Shown piece by piece: positions 25,663 to 34,029 of a stretch of DNA of 64,000 bases. Under the pieces are notes generated by a model. It ran no database searches, was not told the origin of the DNA, and saw only the letters and a list, made by a program, of their open reading frames with translations. Positions within the stretch are counted from its first letter, which is position 1; each line of letters starts with the position of its first letter. The stretch is from Allocatelliglobosispora scoriae (lineage in GTDB: Bacteria > Actinomycetota > Actinomycetes > Mycobacteriales > Micromonosporaceae): assembly GCF_014204945.1 (NCBI RefSeq), contig NZ_JACHMN010000002.1, positions 4,425,001-4,489,000 on the forward strand. Reading direction: 5' to 3'. Position numbers and translations under genes: made by a program.

Positions 25663-25790
25663 GTTCGCTCTCGCCCTCTTGTGGGAATCGCAGCCAAGCG
25701 CTGAGTGTGGGTTAAGGCCGTGTCCAGGCTACGCGCCTGCCCCACTACTCAGCGCACGGTGGTCATCAGGTGTCGCGCCTCACACGGCGC

Positions 25791-25991
25791 TGGCACGAGG
25801 AGTGCAGGGAGCGCAGCGAGCGGAGCCCCGCAGGGCGCGCCAAAACAACTGCCTGGCTGGCATGAGGAGTGCAGGGAGCGCAGCGACCGGAGCCCCGCAG
25901 GGCGCGCCAAAACAACTGCCTGGCTGGCATGAGGAGTGCAGGGAGCGCAGCGACCGGAGCCCCGCAGGGCGCGCCGGAAACAACAGCCTGC
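25791..25991. repeat. Tandem repeat, three copies of a 67-base unit
   Basis: Units start at 25791, 25858 and 25925 with a regular 67-base period and only a few differences; each contains gaggagtgcagggagcgcag and gccccgcagggcgcgcc. The third copy decays at its end. It occupies the space between the kgd promoter and the end of the next gene. Open frames through it are repeat artefacts. Exact tandem period suggests copy number may vary between strains. Confidence 0.85.
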
Positions 25992-25995
25992 GGTG

Positions 25996-26664
25996 TCAGA
26001 CGGAGATCCAGGTGGCGTTCGAGTGTGCGAGAAGCACACCCGTCGGCGTGTAGAGCGCGCTGCGCACGAACCCCTTGCGCCCCTGCGTTCCCACGGTCTC
26101 GCCGATGATGACGCACTCCTCGCCGGGTCGGGGCAGCACGTTGATCGCGACGCTGATCCGGCCGAGCACATACGGCCGGCCGGGGGCGATCAGTGCCCAG
26201 CCACCGGGGCAGTCCAGCGCGGCCCAGATCGTTGTCGCATTCACGTCACCCGGGACGTGCCAGCTCGCGGCCGTCCGACCGTCGGGAATCCGGCCGGGGA
26301 AGATGCGCAGCCCGTCACCGGCGGCGCGATCCGGACCGCAGACATAACAGGTCGGGAACGGATGGTCCGTGAATCCCGCGTAGGGCCCGGCGGCGGCCGG
26401 GTCGGCGAAGGCGGGTGCCGCGTCGAGCGGCTCGGTCGCCGCCTTGCCGGTCGCGACGACCGCATCCCCGTCGCGCATTTCGACCTTGCCGGGCTCCGCC
26501 TGGACCACCACCATCGGCGTGTCGAGCGGCGGCGGCAGGCGCAGCGTCACCGTCGCCGGGCCGCTCGGCAGTTCCCCGGCGAGCAGCCCAGCCGTGTAGC
26601 CGCCGTTTCCCGAGGTCGGCGGCCCGTTGAACCGCCCCGTCACGATCAGCTTCCGCTTTCCCAT
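25996..26664 (-). CDS. Hotdog-fold/thioesterase-like protein
   Basis: 222 residues. Two hotdog-like halves can be discerned (FNGPPTSGNGGYTAGLLAG in the first, ATTIWAALDCPGGWAL in the second), with a YVCGP Cys motif between them. The closest idea is an acyl-CoA thioesterase-like protein; no catalytic residue is certain. The ATG giving MGKRKLIV is preferred over one 30 codons earlier, whose stretch overlaps the probable promoter shared with the divergent olsB gene. Confidence 0.6.
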   Translation of the reverse strand: MGKRKLIVTGRFNGPPTSGNGGYTAGLLAGELPSGPATVTLRLPPPLDTPMVVVQAEPGKVEMRDGDAVVATGKAATEPLDAAPAFADPAAAGPYAGFTDHPFPTCYVCGPDRAAGDGLRIFPGRIPDGRTAASWHVPGDVNATTIWAALDCPGGWALIAPGRPYVLGRISVAINVLPRPGEECVIIGETVGTQGRKGFVRSALYTPTGVLLAHSNATWISV

Positions 26665-26831
26665 CGCCCCATTATTGGCTGGTGGGCCGTCGTCGGCACC
26701 ACGGCGCCCCGGTGCGTTGCGGATCGATGGACGGGGCAACGTCACGACCAACAACAGAGCTTCATGTTGTGGTCATGTTGGTGGGGTCAAGCCGACACGC
26801 CGTAGCTGCTGGGGGCCCTTACACAGGGCGC

Positions 26832-27572
26832 ATGACAATTCTGTTGACCGCGGCGCCGACGGGATATTCGGCGCTCATCGCCAGCGATGCGGCCACGGTC
26901 GAAGCCGCACAGAAGCTTCGCTACCAGGTCTTCGCCGAGGAGCTCGGTGCCACCCTGCACTCCGAGGTCGCCGGGTCCGACGTCGACGAGTTCGACGCCT
27001 ACTGCGATCACCTCGTCGTGCGCCACGACGCGTCCGGTGAGGTGGTCGGGACCTACCGGCTGCTGCCGCCGCAGCGCGCGGTCTGGCTCGGCCGCCGCTA
27101 CGCCGAGACCGAGTTCGACATGGGCGGCCTCACGGTGCTGCGCGACAAGCTGGTCGAGGCGGGCCGCTCCTGCGTGGCTCCCGACCACCGCAACGGCGCG
27201 GTCATCAACATCATGTGGGCGGGGATCGCCAGCTACTTGGCCCGCGGCGGGCACCGCTGGCTCGGCGGGTGCGCCTCGGTCCCGCTCGCCGACGGCGGCG
27301 TGACGGCGGCCGGCGTACGCGGGCTGACGCAGAAGCACCTCAGCCCGCCGGAGCTCCGGGTCACCCCGCACGCCCCCTGGCTGCCGTCGGCGGAGCCGGT
27401 GGGCCGGGTCGCCGTGCCCCCGCTGCTCAAGGGCTACCTGCGGCTCGGTGCCTGGGTGTGCGGCGAGCCGGCCTACGACCGGGACTTCGACTGCGCCGAC
27501 TTCTACGTGCTGCTCAACCTGGACCGGATCGACTCGAAATACCTCAGGCACTTCGGGATCGAATCGGTATGA
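26832..27572 (+). CDS. olsB: L-ornithine N-alpha-acyltransferase-like (OlsB family)
   Basis: 246 residues of the OlsB/autoinducer-synthase-like acyltransferase fold: RYQVFAEELGA, the FDAYCDHLVVRH block, VVGTYRLLPPQ and a long C-terminal half ending DFYVLLNLDRI. Family knowledge: OlsB transfers a 3-hydroxyacyl chain from ACP to ornithine, giving lyso-ornithine lipid. The ATG follows a weak ribosome site; upstream in-frame codons read as noise. Its stop overlaps the ATG of a PlsC-type acyltransferase, the partner expected to add the second acyl chain. Confidence 0.82.
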   Translation: MTILLTAAPTGYSALIASDAATVEAAQKLRYQVFAEELGATLHSEVAGSDVDEFDAYCDHLVVRHDASGEVVGTYRLLPPQRAVWLGRRYAETEFDMGGLTVLRDKLVEAGRSCVAPDHRNGAVINIMWAGIASYLARGGHRWLGGCASVPLADGGVTAAGVRGLTQKHLSPPELRVTPHAPWLPSAEPVGRVAVPPLLKGYLRLGAWVCGEPAYDRDFDCADFYVLLNLDRIDSKYLRHFGIESV

Positions 27573-28423
27573 GCTCGCTGTGGGATCCGACGAGCGACTG
27601 CGGCGACCACTGCCTGCCGGTCGCGACGCAGCGTGTGTCACTGCTGCGCTACTGGGCCCGGCTCAGCGCCGGTTTCGTGCTGCTGCTCGCGTTCGTCCTG
27701 GCGAAGCCGTTCGTGGCACGCAGGCCCGCGGTGGTCAAGGCGTTCTCGCGCGCCCTGCTCGCGTCGCTGGGGCTTCGCCTGGTGGTACGCGGAAAGTTCC
27801 GCCCCGGACTCCTCGTCGCGAACCACGTCTCCTGGGTCGACGTGGTCCTGATGATGGCGCTGGACGGAAAGGCCCGCCTCGTCTCGAAGCGGGAGGTGCG
27901 GGGCTGGCCGGTGATCGGCTCGCTCGCCGCCACGATGGGCGCGATCTTCATCGACCGCTCGTCACCGAGGGGCCTGCCGGGTGCCGTGGACCGGGTCGCC
28001 GCGGCGCTCCGTGCGGGCGGCACGGTCGTGGTCTTCCCCGAGGCGACGACGACCTGCGGTGCTTGCCGAGTACCGATGCGCCCGGCGTTCTTCCAGGCCG
28101 CGGTGGACGCCGGTGCCCGGGTGACCCCGGTCGCGCTCGGATTCCGGGTCGGCGGGGTGGAGAGCACCGTGGCGGCGTTCGTCGGGCAGGACACCCTGAT
28201 GGCTTCGCTGCGGCGGATGGCGCGTACCCGGGAGCTGACGATCACCGCCAGCGCGGGGCGGTCGCTCTTCGCCGAGCCGGAGACGGATCGCCGGGCCCTG
28301 GCTCGGCTGGCGGAGGTCACGGTGCGCAACGCGCCACCCGTGATGATCGCTCAGCAGGCAACTCGCGATGTATCGCGAGTGCCGCTACGCTTCAGTGGTG
28401 CACCGGACTATCACGGATCCTGA
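27569..28423 (+). CDS. olsA: 1-acyl-glycerol-3-phosphate / lyso-ornithine lipid acyltransferase (PlsC/OlsA)
   Basis: 284 residues. One hydrophobic segment (about 30-50) is followed by the acyltransferase domain with the catalytic HX4D box in VANHVSWVDVV, IFIDRSS, and the FPEATT block. Family knowledge: OlsA-type PlsC enzymes acylate lyso-ornithine lipid; a role in phosphatidic acid synthesis is the alternative. The four-base overlap with olsB favours ornithine lipid formation at the membrane. The gene end overlaps the next start by 26 bases. Confidence 0.83.
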   Translation: MSSLWDPTSDCGDHCLPVATQRVSLLRYWARLSAGFVLLLAFVLAKPFVARRPAVVKAFSRALLASLGLRLVVRGKFRPGLLVANHVSWVDVVLMMALDGKARLVSKREVRGWPVIGSLAATMGAIFIDRSSPRGLPGAVDRVAAALRAGGTVVVFPEATTTCGACRVPMRPAFFQAAVDAGARVTPVALGFRVGGVESTVAAFVGQDTLMASLRRMARTRELTITASAGRSLFAEPETDRRALARLAEVTVRNAPPVMIAQQATRDVSRVPLRFSGAPDYHGS

Positions 28424-29210
28424 GCGGTTGACCATCCACGAGCCGGTCGACCGGCTCGAGGTGTGGCTGGTCAAGGGGCGGCTCAACATCGTCGCCGCCC
28501 CGGGGCCGTGCCGGGTGGAGGTCAACGACTCCGGTGGCACGAAGCTCCGGCTCACGGCAGACAACGGGCGGCTGCGCCTGCGCCACGGTCGTGGCCGGCG
28601 CTGGCTCGCCCACCTGTCGTGGCGGCGATGGGCGAAGCGGCGATCCGAGATCACCATCGGCGTGCCGCCGCAGACCGTCGTCGACCTGCGGATGAACGAG
28701 GCCAACGTCACGGTCTCGGGCCTGCGGGCCAGCACCAGCGTCAATGTCACGTCGGGGCGGATCAGCCTGCTCGGCGTCGGCGGCACCACCACCGTCAAGC
28801 TCGTCTCGGGCGACGTGGAGGCGATGCGGGTCAGCGGCGAGCTCTCCATGCAGACGGTCTCCGGTGATCTCGCCCTCGCGGAGTCGTCCGCGAGCAAGGT
28901 CCGCGGCAAGACGATCTCCGGGACGATCACCTGCGACCTGGACGAGCCCCTCCACACCGAGCTCGCCTTCCACACGATCTCCGGCGACATCACCTTGCGG
29001 ATCCCGGCCGAGAGCGACCTCGCCGTCGCGCTGCGGACCGCGTCGGGCCGCATCACCAGCTCCTTCGCCGAGATCGTCGACCCGGGCGCCAAGGTCTTCA
29101 CCAACCACGCCGAGGGCGTGCTCGGCCGGGGGACCGGCAAGCTCACCGCCGCGACGACCAGCGGTGACGTCTCGCTGCTCGCCGGCCTCGGATCGGACGA
29201 GCTCGGATGA
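28398..29210 (+). CDS. DUF4097-type beta-strand repeat protein
   Basis: 270 residues of repeating short beta strands with SG-rich turns (for example VSGLRAST, VSGDLALAE, ISGTITCD, ISGDITLRI), matching the DUF4097/DUF4098 adhesin-like beta-helix family. No signal peptide or membrane segment is seen, so it may be cytosolic. The GTG giving VHRTITDPERL is chosen. It overlaps the acyltransferase gene upstream and the PadR gene downstream, so the four genes form a tight translationally coupled set. Function is unknown; family members often accompany PadR regulators. Confidence 0.78.
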   Translation: MHRTITDPERLTIHEPVDRLEVWLVKGRLNIVAAPGPCRVEVNDSGGTKLRLTADNGRLRLRHGRGRRWLAHLSWRRWAKRRSEITIGVPPQTVVDLRMNEANVTVSGLRASTSVNVTSGRISLLGVGGTTTVKLVSGDVEAMRVSGELSMQTVSGDLALAESSASKVRGKTISGTITCDLDEPLHTELAFHTISGDITLRIPAESDLAVALRTASGRITSSFAEIVDPGAKVFTNHAEGVLGRGTGKLTAATTSGDVSLLAGLGSDELG

Positions 29211-29800
29211 CCCCGGTCTTCTCGCACGGGCGGCTGCGCCTCTACCTGCTGACCCTGCTGGCGGAGGGTCCCAAGCACGGCTATGAGCTGATGCGGCTGC
29301 TGGAGGAGCGCTTCCAGGGCCTCTATGTCCCGAGCGCGGGCACGATCTATCCCCGGCTGGCCCGGATGGAGACCGAAGGGCTGGTCACCCACGTCGAGGC
29401 CGGCGGCCGCAAGACATACGCCATCACCCCCGCCGGTGAAGCGGAACTCACCGCACGGGCGAGCGAGGTCGCTGCGCTCGCCGCCGAGATCGAGGCCTCC
29501 CTCAGCGACCTCACCGGCTATGCGGAGGAGATAGCCCAGCAGGTCCGCGGTGGTGTCCGCGACACGCGACGACAGCTGCGCGAGCAGACCCGGGCCGTCA
29601 ACCGGGGCGGCCCGGTCATCCAGGCACGAAACCCCGTCGAGGCGTCGGCCGGCAACGCCGACCTGCAGCGGCAGCTGGATGCGTTCACCGATGAGGCGCG
29701 GGGCCTGATCGCCCGTGCCAAGCCCGATCCCGGCCGTAGCCGGGCGGTGACCGCAGCCCTAGACTCCACGCTGAGAACGCTGCGCGATCTCCTGCGTTGA
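29207..29800 (+). CDS. PadR family transcriptional regulator
   Basis: 197 residues. The winged helix-turn-helix (about 10-85) shows LYLLTLLAEGPKHGYELMRLLEERF and SAGTIYPRLARMETEGLV, the PadR hallmark. A helical C-terminal part of about 100 residues, charged and possibly coiled, mediates dimerisation. It overlaps DUF4097 by four bases (atga). Likely represses its own operon; the acyltransferase pair may be among its targets. Confidence 0.88.
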   Translation: MTPVFSHGRLRLYLLTLLAEGPKHGYELMRLLEERFQGLYVPSAGTIYPRLARMETEGLVTHVEAGGRKTYAITPAGEAELTARASEVAALAAEIEASLSDLTGYAEEIAQQVRGGVRDTRRQLREQTRAVNRGGPVIQARNPVEASAGNADLQRQLDAFTDEARGLIARAKPDPGRSRAVTAALDSTLRTLRDLLR

Positions 29801-29816
29801 GGTGGTTCTGCTCACC

Positions 29817-29856
29817 CACACAGTTTTCTCTCAGGAGAGTCGCAGCGATAGCGCAG
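29817..29856 (+). promoter_or_regulatory. Four 11-base-phased direct repeats upstream of the response regulator
   Basis: Heptamers ending in CAG (cacacag, ctctcag, gtcgcag, agcgcag) recur at an exact 11-base interval, with CAG at 29821, 29832, 29843 and 29854. OmpR-family regulators bind direct half-sites one helical turn apart, so this is a probable autoregulatory site. A -10-like ttcaat at 29867 would place the transcript start on the ATG itself, suggesting a leaderless mRNA. Confidence 0.6.
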
Positions 29857-29878
29857 ATGCTGTGGGTTCAATGGACCC

Positions 29879-30573
<695 letters not shown>

Positions 30574-30577
<4 letters not shown>

Positions 30578-32065
30578 AAGATCGACTTCAGCGGGTGCCG
30601 CTGCGGACGAAGCTGATCGTGCTGGTGCTCGCCCTCCTCACGGTGGCGATCGGTCTGATCGGCATCGCGAGCACGATGGCGATGCGCCGCTACATGACCG
30701 ACCACATCGACGACCAGCTCAGCGAGGATGCCGGCAACCGCAGCACCGAGGAGGTCGCCCGCGTGCTGGGCGCCTCCGACGGCTATTCCAATCCCGGATA
30801 CTTCGTCACCATCGGTCCGAACCTCGACGGCGAAGTGCCATGGCCCCGCGACATCACGTCGGCGAAGCGGTCGCAGTACCCCGACTTCCCCGACAACCTG
30901 ATCTCGCTGGCGAACCGGGCGGGCGACCCCTTCACCGTCGCCTCCGGTGACGGCAAGTCGCACTGGCGCGTCAAGGTCACCAAGCTGCCGGGCAACCGGC
31001 TCCTCGTCATCGCGATGAGCACGAGGGACCTGGACAAGGCCCTGCAGCAGCTTATGTGGATCAATGTCTACGGCGGGATCTCGGTGCTGCTCTTCGCCGC
31101 GACGATCGGCACCGAACTCATCCGGCGCAGCTTCCGGCCGCTCAGCGCGATCGAGCGGACGGCGGGGAAGATCGCCGAGGGGGACCTGACGCAGCGCGTA
31201 CCCGACCCGGAGGCGGGCGCCGCCTATCCGCGGACCGAGGTCGGCTCGTTGGCCCGGTCGCTCAACTCGATGCTCTCGCAGGTCGAGGCGGCCTTCACCG
31301 CACAGGGCCGCGTCGGAGGCGGACGCCCGCATCTCCGAGGACCGGATGCGGCGATTCGTCGCCGACGCCTCGCACGAGCTGCGTACGCCGCTGACGACGA
31401 TCCGCGGCTTCGCCGAGCTCTACCGGCAGGGCGCGGTGACGTCGCCGGAGAAGGTCGCCGAGGTCGTCAAGCGGATCGAGGACGAGGCCGCGAGGATGGG
31501 CCTGCTCGTCGAGGACCTGCTGCTGCTCGCCCGGCTCGACCGGGAGCGGCCGCTGCGCCACCAGCCGGTGGAGCTGCGGGTGCTCGCGATGGAGGCGGTG
31601 CAGGCGGCGCGGGTGGTCGCGGCCGACCGGCAGATCGACCTGGTCACCGCGCCCGACGCGGGGCAGCTCGTCGTCAACGGCGACGACGCCCGCCTGCGCC
31701 AGGTGATCGGCAACCTGATGAGCAACGCCATGGCACACACCCCCGCCGGGACGCCGATAAAGCTCGCCCTCCGCGCGGAGCCCGGTGAGCCGGGCTACGC
31801 AGTGATCGAGGTCACCGACGAGGGTCCGGGTCTCGATCCGGAGCAGCGCGACCGCGTCTTCGAACGGTTCTACCGCGCCGACGCGGCCCGGACGAGGAAG
31901 GCCGACGGATCCATGAGCACGGGGCTCGGACTGGCGATCGTCGCCGCTCTCGTTGCCGCGCACGAAGGAACGGTCGAGGTTGACTCGACGCCGGGACAGG
32001 GCGCGACCTTCCGCGTTCGGCTGCCGCTGGACGACGAGGTCGACTCCTACGCAGATCACCCGTAG
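30574..32065 (+). pseudogene. Sensor histidine kinase with a single-base frameshift
   Basis: Two frames together make a complete kinase of about 496 residues. Frame one gives two membrane helices (near 14-34 and 160-180), an outer sensor loop and a HAMP domain up to LSQVEAAFTAQ. Frame two carries ISEDRMRRFVADASHELRTP, with the phospho-acceptor His, and the HATPase domain (N box NLMSNAMAHT, G2 box STGLGLAIV). Removing one G of the run at 31305-31307 joins them exactly. It may be a sequencing error, a recent mutation or programmed slippage. If real, the first frame yields a sensor without kinase core. Context: between the response regulator and htrA. Confidence 0.85.
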
Positions 32066-32110
32066 TGCAACCTCCCGGCAGGAGTCGGGAAATAGCGCCA
32101 GAGATTGTGA

Positions 32111-32139
32111 TTCTCAGCCGAGTTTCAGGTTAGTTACAG
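32111..32139 (+). promoter_or_regulatory. Three 11-base-phased direct repeats upstream of htrA
   Basis: Heptamers ttctcag, gtttcag and gttacag have their CAG at 32115, 32126 and 32137, again exactly 11 bases apart and of the same type as those before the response regulator gene. They end 29 bases before the HtrA start codon. The likely binder is the response regulator of this cluster. Confidence 0.6.
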
Positions 32140-32167
32140 AGGTCCGCAAGATAGACCGGGAAGACTG

Positions 32168-33502
32168 ATGGACATGACCGAACCGCAGAACATGCCGGAG
32201 CCGTCGACTCGACCGCAGTCGAACGAGCCCGCCTCGACCGACTCCGGAGCGGCCTGGCAGCGGCCGGCCGCCGACGCGCAGCCCGCCGCCGCGGTGCCGG
32301 TGACCGCAGCGCAGCCCGTACCGGCTGCCGAGCCGGTGACCGCGCAGCAGCCGGTCTACGGCTCGCAGCCGCAGCCCGCCGCCGGATACCAGGCCTACCC
32401 GGCCGCCACCCCGCTGTCGGGTGGCTATGACGGCACCGTCCCGCCGGGCACCCCGCCCGCCTGGGCGATGCCCGCCGCGCCCAAGCCCCGCCCGTTCGGC
32501 AAGATCCTGGCGGGAGTCGCGGCAGCCGCGATCCTGTCGATCTCGTCGGGCCTGGTCGGCGGCGTCGTCGGCGCCAACTTCTTCGGCGACAAGGACGTGG
32601 TCAACACGACGACCGTCCAGGCCGCCCCGGCGATCGACCGGACGTCGCTGGCGAGCATCGCCGCAGCAGTCCAGCCGAGCGTCGTCTCGATCAAGACCGA
32701 GGGCGGTGAGGGTTCGGGCGTCGTCATGACGGCCGACGGCTACATCGTCACGAACAACCACGTGGTCGCCAGTGCCCGCGGCAAGACCGTGACGGTCGTG
32801 CTCAGCGACGGCTCGAAGATCAACGCCACGATCGTCGGCACCGACCCCCGGTCGGATCTCGCCGTGGTCAAGGCCGAGTCGACGAAGCTGACCCCAGCGA
32901 AATTCGCCGACAGCAGCGCGATCCTCGTCGGTGACACGGTTCTCGCCATCGGCTCGCCGCTGGGCCTGGAGGGCTCGGTGACCGAGGGCATCATCAGCGC
33001 CAAGGACCGCAACATCACCATCAGCGGCACGACGATGACCGGCCTGCTGCAGACCGACGCCGCGATCAACCCGGGCAACTCCGGTGGCGCGCTCGTCAAC
33101 ACGAAGGGCGAGGTCGTCGGCATCAACTCGGCGATCGCGACCAACGGCGGCAGCGAGGGCAACATCGGCGTGGGCTTCGCGATCCCGAGCGACAAGGCGA
33201 AGGCGATCGCCGACCAGCTCCAGAAGGGCGAAAAGGTCAGCCACGCCTTCCTCGGCGTCAAGGTGACGACCGACGAGAAGGGCGGCGCCGTCATCAGCGA
33301 GCTGACCGGCGGCGGACCGGCCGAGAAGGCCGGGCTCAAGGTCGGCGACATCGTGACGAAGATCGATGGCAAGCCCATCGTCGACTCCGAGGCGCTCGTC
33401 GCATCGATCCAGGGTCACAAGTCCGGTGACCAGATCCAGCTGACGATCACCCGAGATGGTGCGCCGTTGACGGCAACCGTAACGCTCGGCGTGACGTCCT
33501 AA
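32168..33502 (+). CDS. htrA: HtrA/DegP-like serine protease with PDZ domain
   Basis: 444 residues. A Pro/Ala/Gln-rich cytoplasmic N-terminus (about 1-108) leads to one membrane helix (about 111-137). The S1C protease domain has His198 in NNHVV, Asp230 in DPRSDLAVV and Ser305 in GNSGGAL. A PDZ domain occupies about 345-440. Family knowledge: such enzymes degrade or refold misfolded proteins outside the membrane and are part of the envelope stress response. Expression is probably driven by the preceding two-component system through the phased repeats upstream. Confidence 0.92.
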   Translation: MDMTEPQNMPEPSTRPQSNEPASTDSGAAWQRPAADAQPAAAVPVTAAQPVPAAEPVTAQQPVYGSQPQPAAGYQAYPAATPLSGGYDGTVPPGTPPAWAMPAAPKPRPFGKILAGVAAAAILSISSGLVGGVVGANFFGDKDVVNTTTVQAAPAIDRTSLASIAAAVQPSVVSIKTEGGEGSGVVMTADGYIVTNNHVVASARGKTVTVVLSDGSKINATIVGTDPRSDLAVVKAESTKLTPAKFADSSAILVGDTVLAIGSPLGLEGSVTEGIISAKDRNITISGTTMTGLLQTDAAINPGNSGGALVNTKGEVVGINSAIATNGGSEGNIGVGFAIPSDKAKAIADQLQKGEKVSHAFLGVKVTTDEKGGAVISELTGGGPAEKAGLKVGDIVTKIDGKPIVDSEALVASIQGHKSGDQIQLTITRDGAPLTATVTLGVTS

Positions 33503-33550
33503 AGATAGTGGGGCGCACAGCCCGCACAGCTTGACTCTTCTCCTCCCCAT

Positions 33551-33609
33551 GGGGCGGTGGAGGACGGCAACCCCGGAGGGGGTTCGAGGTTGCCGTCTTC
33601 CACCGCCCC
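33551..33609 (+). terminator. htrA terminator hairpin
   Basis: A 22-bp stem with a single mismatch (ggggcggtggaggacggcaa on the left arm), loop of 15 bases, about 50 bases after the htrA stop. No T tract. Confidence 0.7.
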
Positions 33610-33634
33610 GCCTCTGTTTCTGGCCGCTGTTTCT

Positions 33635-33870
33635 GGGTCGCTTCGCTCCCGCGCGCCTCTGTGCGGCGTCTTCCCTCGTCGCTCCTTTTTTGGGTCGCTT
33701 CGCTCCGCGCGCCCTGTGCGGCGCCTTCCCTCGTCGCTGCGCTCCTCAGTCCAGGCGCCGCGGCGCGCTCCGCGAAGCTCTCTGTTCCCGGGTCGCTTCG
33801 CTCCGCGAAGCTTGCGTGCTCCTCAGCCCAGGCGCCGCGGCGCGCTCCGCGAAGCTCTGTGTCGCGGCGC
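33635..33870. repeat. Mosaic of short direct repeats between htrA and chitinase
   Basis: Within this 520-base gene-free stretch, gggtcgcttcgctcc occurs three times (near 33635, 33692 and 33790), gtgcggcg-cttccctcgtcgct twice (33661, 33717), and a block beginning ccaggcgccgcggcgcgctc twice (33751, 33828). The last contains ggcgccgcggcgcgctccgcg. Frames on both strands are repeat artefacts. No gene is supported here. Confidence 0.7.
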
Positions 33871-33949
33871 CTTCGGCGCCAGGGATGGGCAAGGGTGCCA
33901 AATGACCTTGGACTATTGCGTGATCCTGGACACACGCCTAATCTCTTAG

Positions 33950-33970
33950 CAAAGTTAATAGAAAACTTTG
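33950..33970. promoter_or_regulatory. AT-rich inverted repeat upstream of chitinase
   Basis: caaagtt and aactttg, seven-bp arms with a seven-base spacer, 60 bases before the chitinase start in an otherwise GC-rich region. It is a candidate operator for a sugar-responsive regulator. Confidence 0.45.
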
Positions 33971-34029
33971 TTCAGAGTTGTTCCCCAGCCAGGGTTCATC
34001 ACGGGATCGTCCACTCGGGAGAGTGAAAG

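Noticed and set aside
23059-25704. 881-codon open frame opposite kgd
   Set aside because: Antisense shadow of kgd; composition dominated by Asp, Arg, Val and Gly and no recognisable domain.
25574-26171. Several open frames across the 67-base tandem repeat
   Set aside because: Their protein sequences simply repeat the DNA unit in all frames; no ribosome sites or domain.
33447-33949. Open frames on both strands between htrA and chitinase
   Set aside because: They arise from the repetitive GC-rich gap; Arg/Ser/Ala-rich translations without domains.
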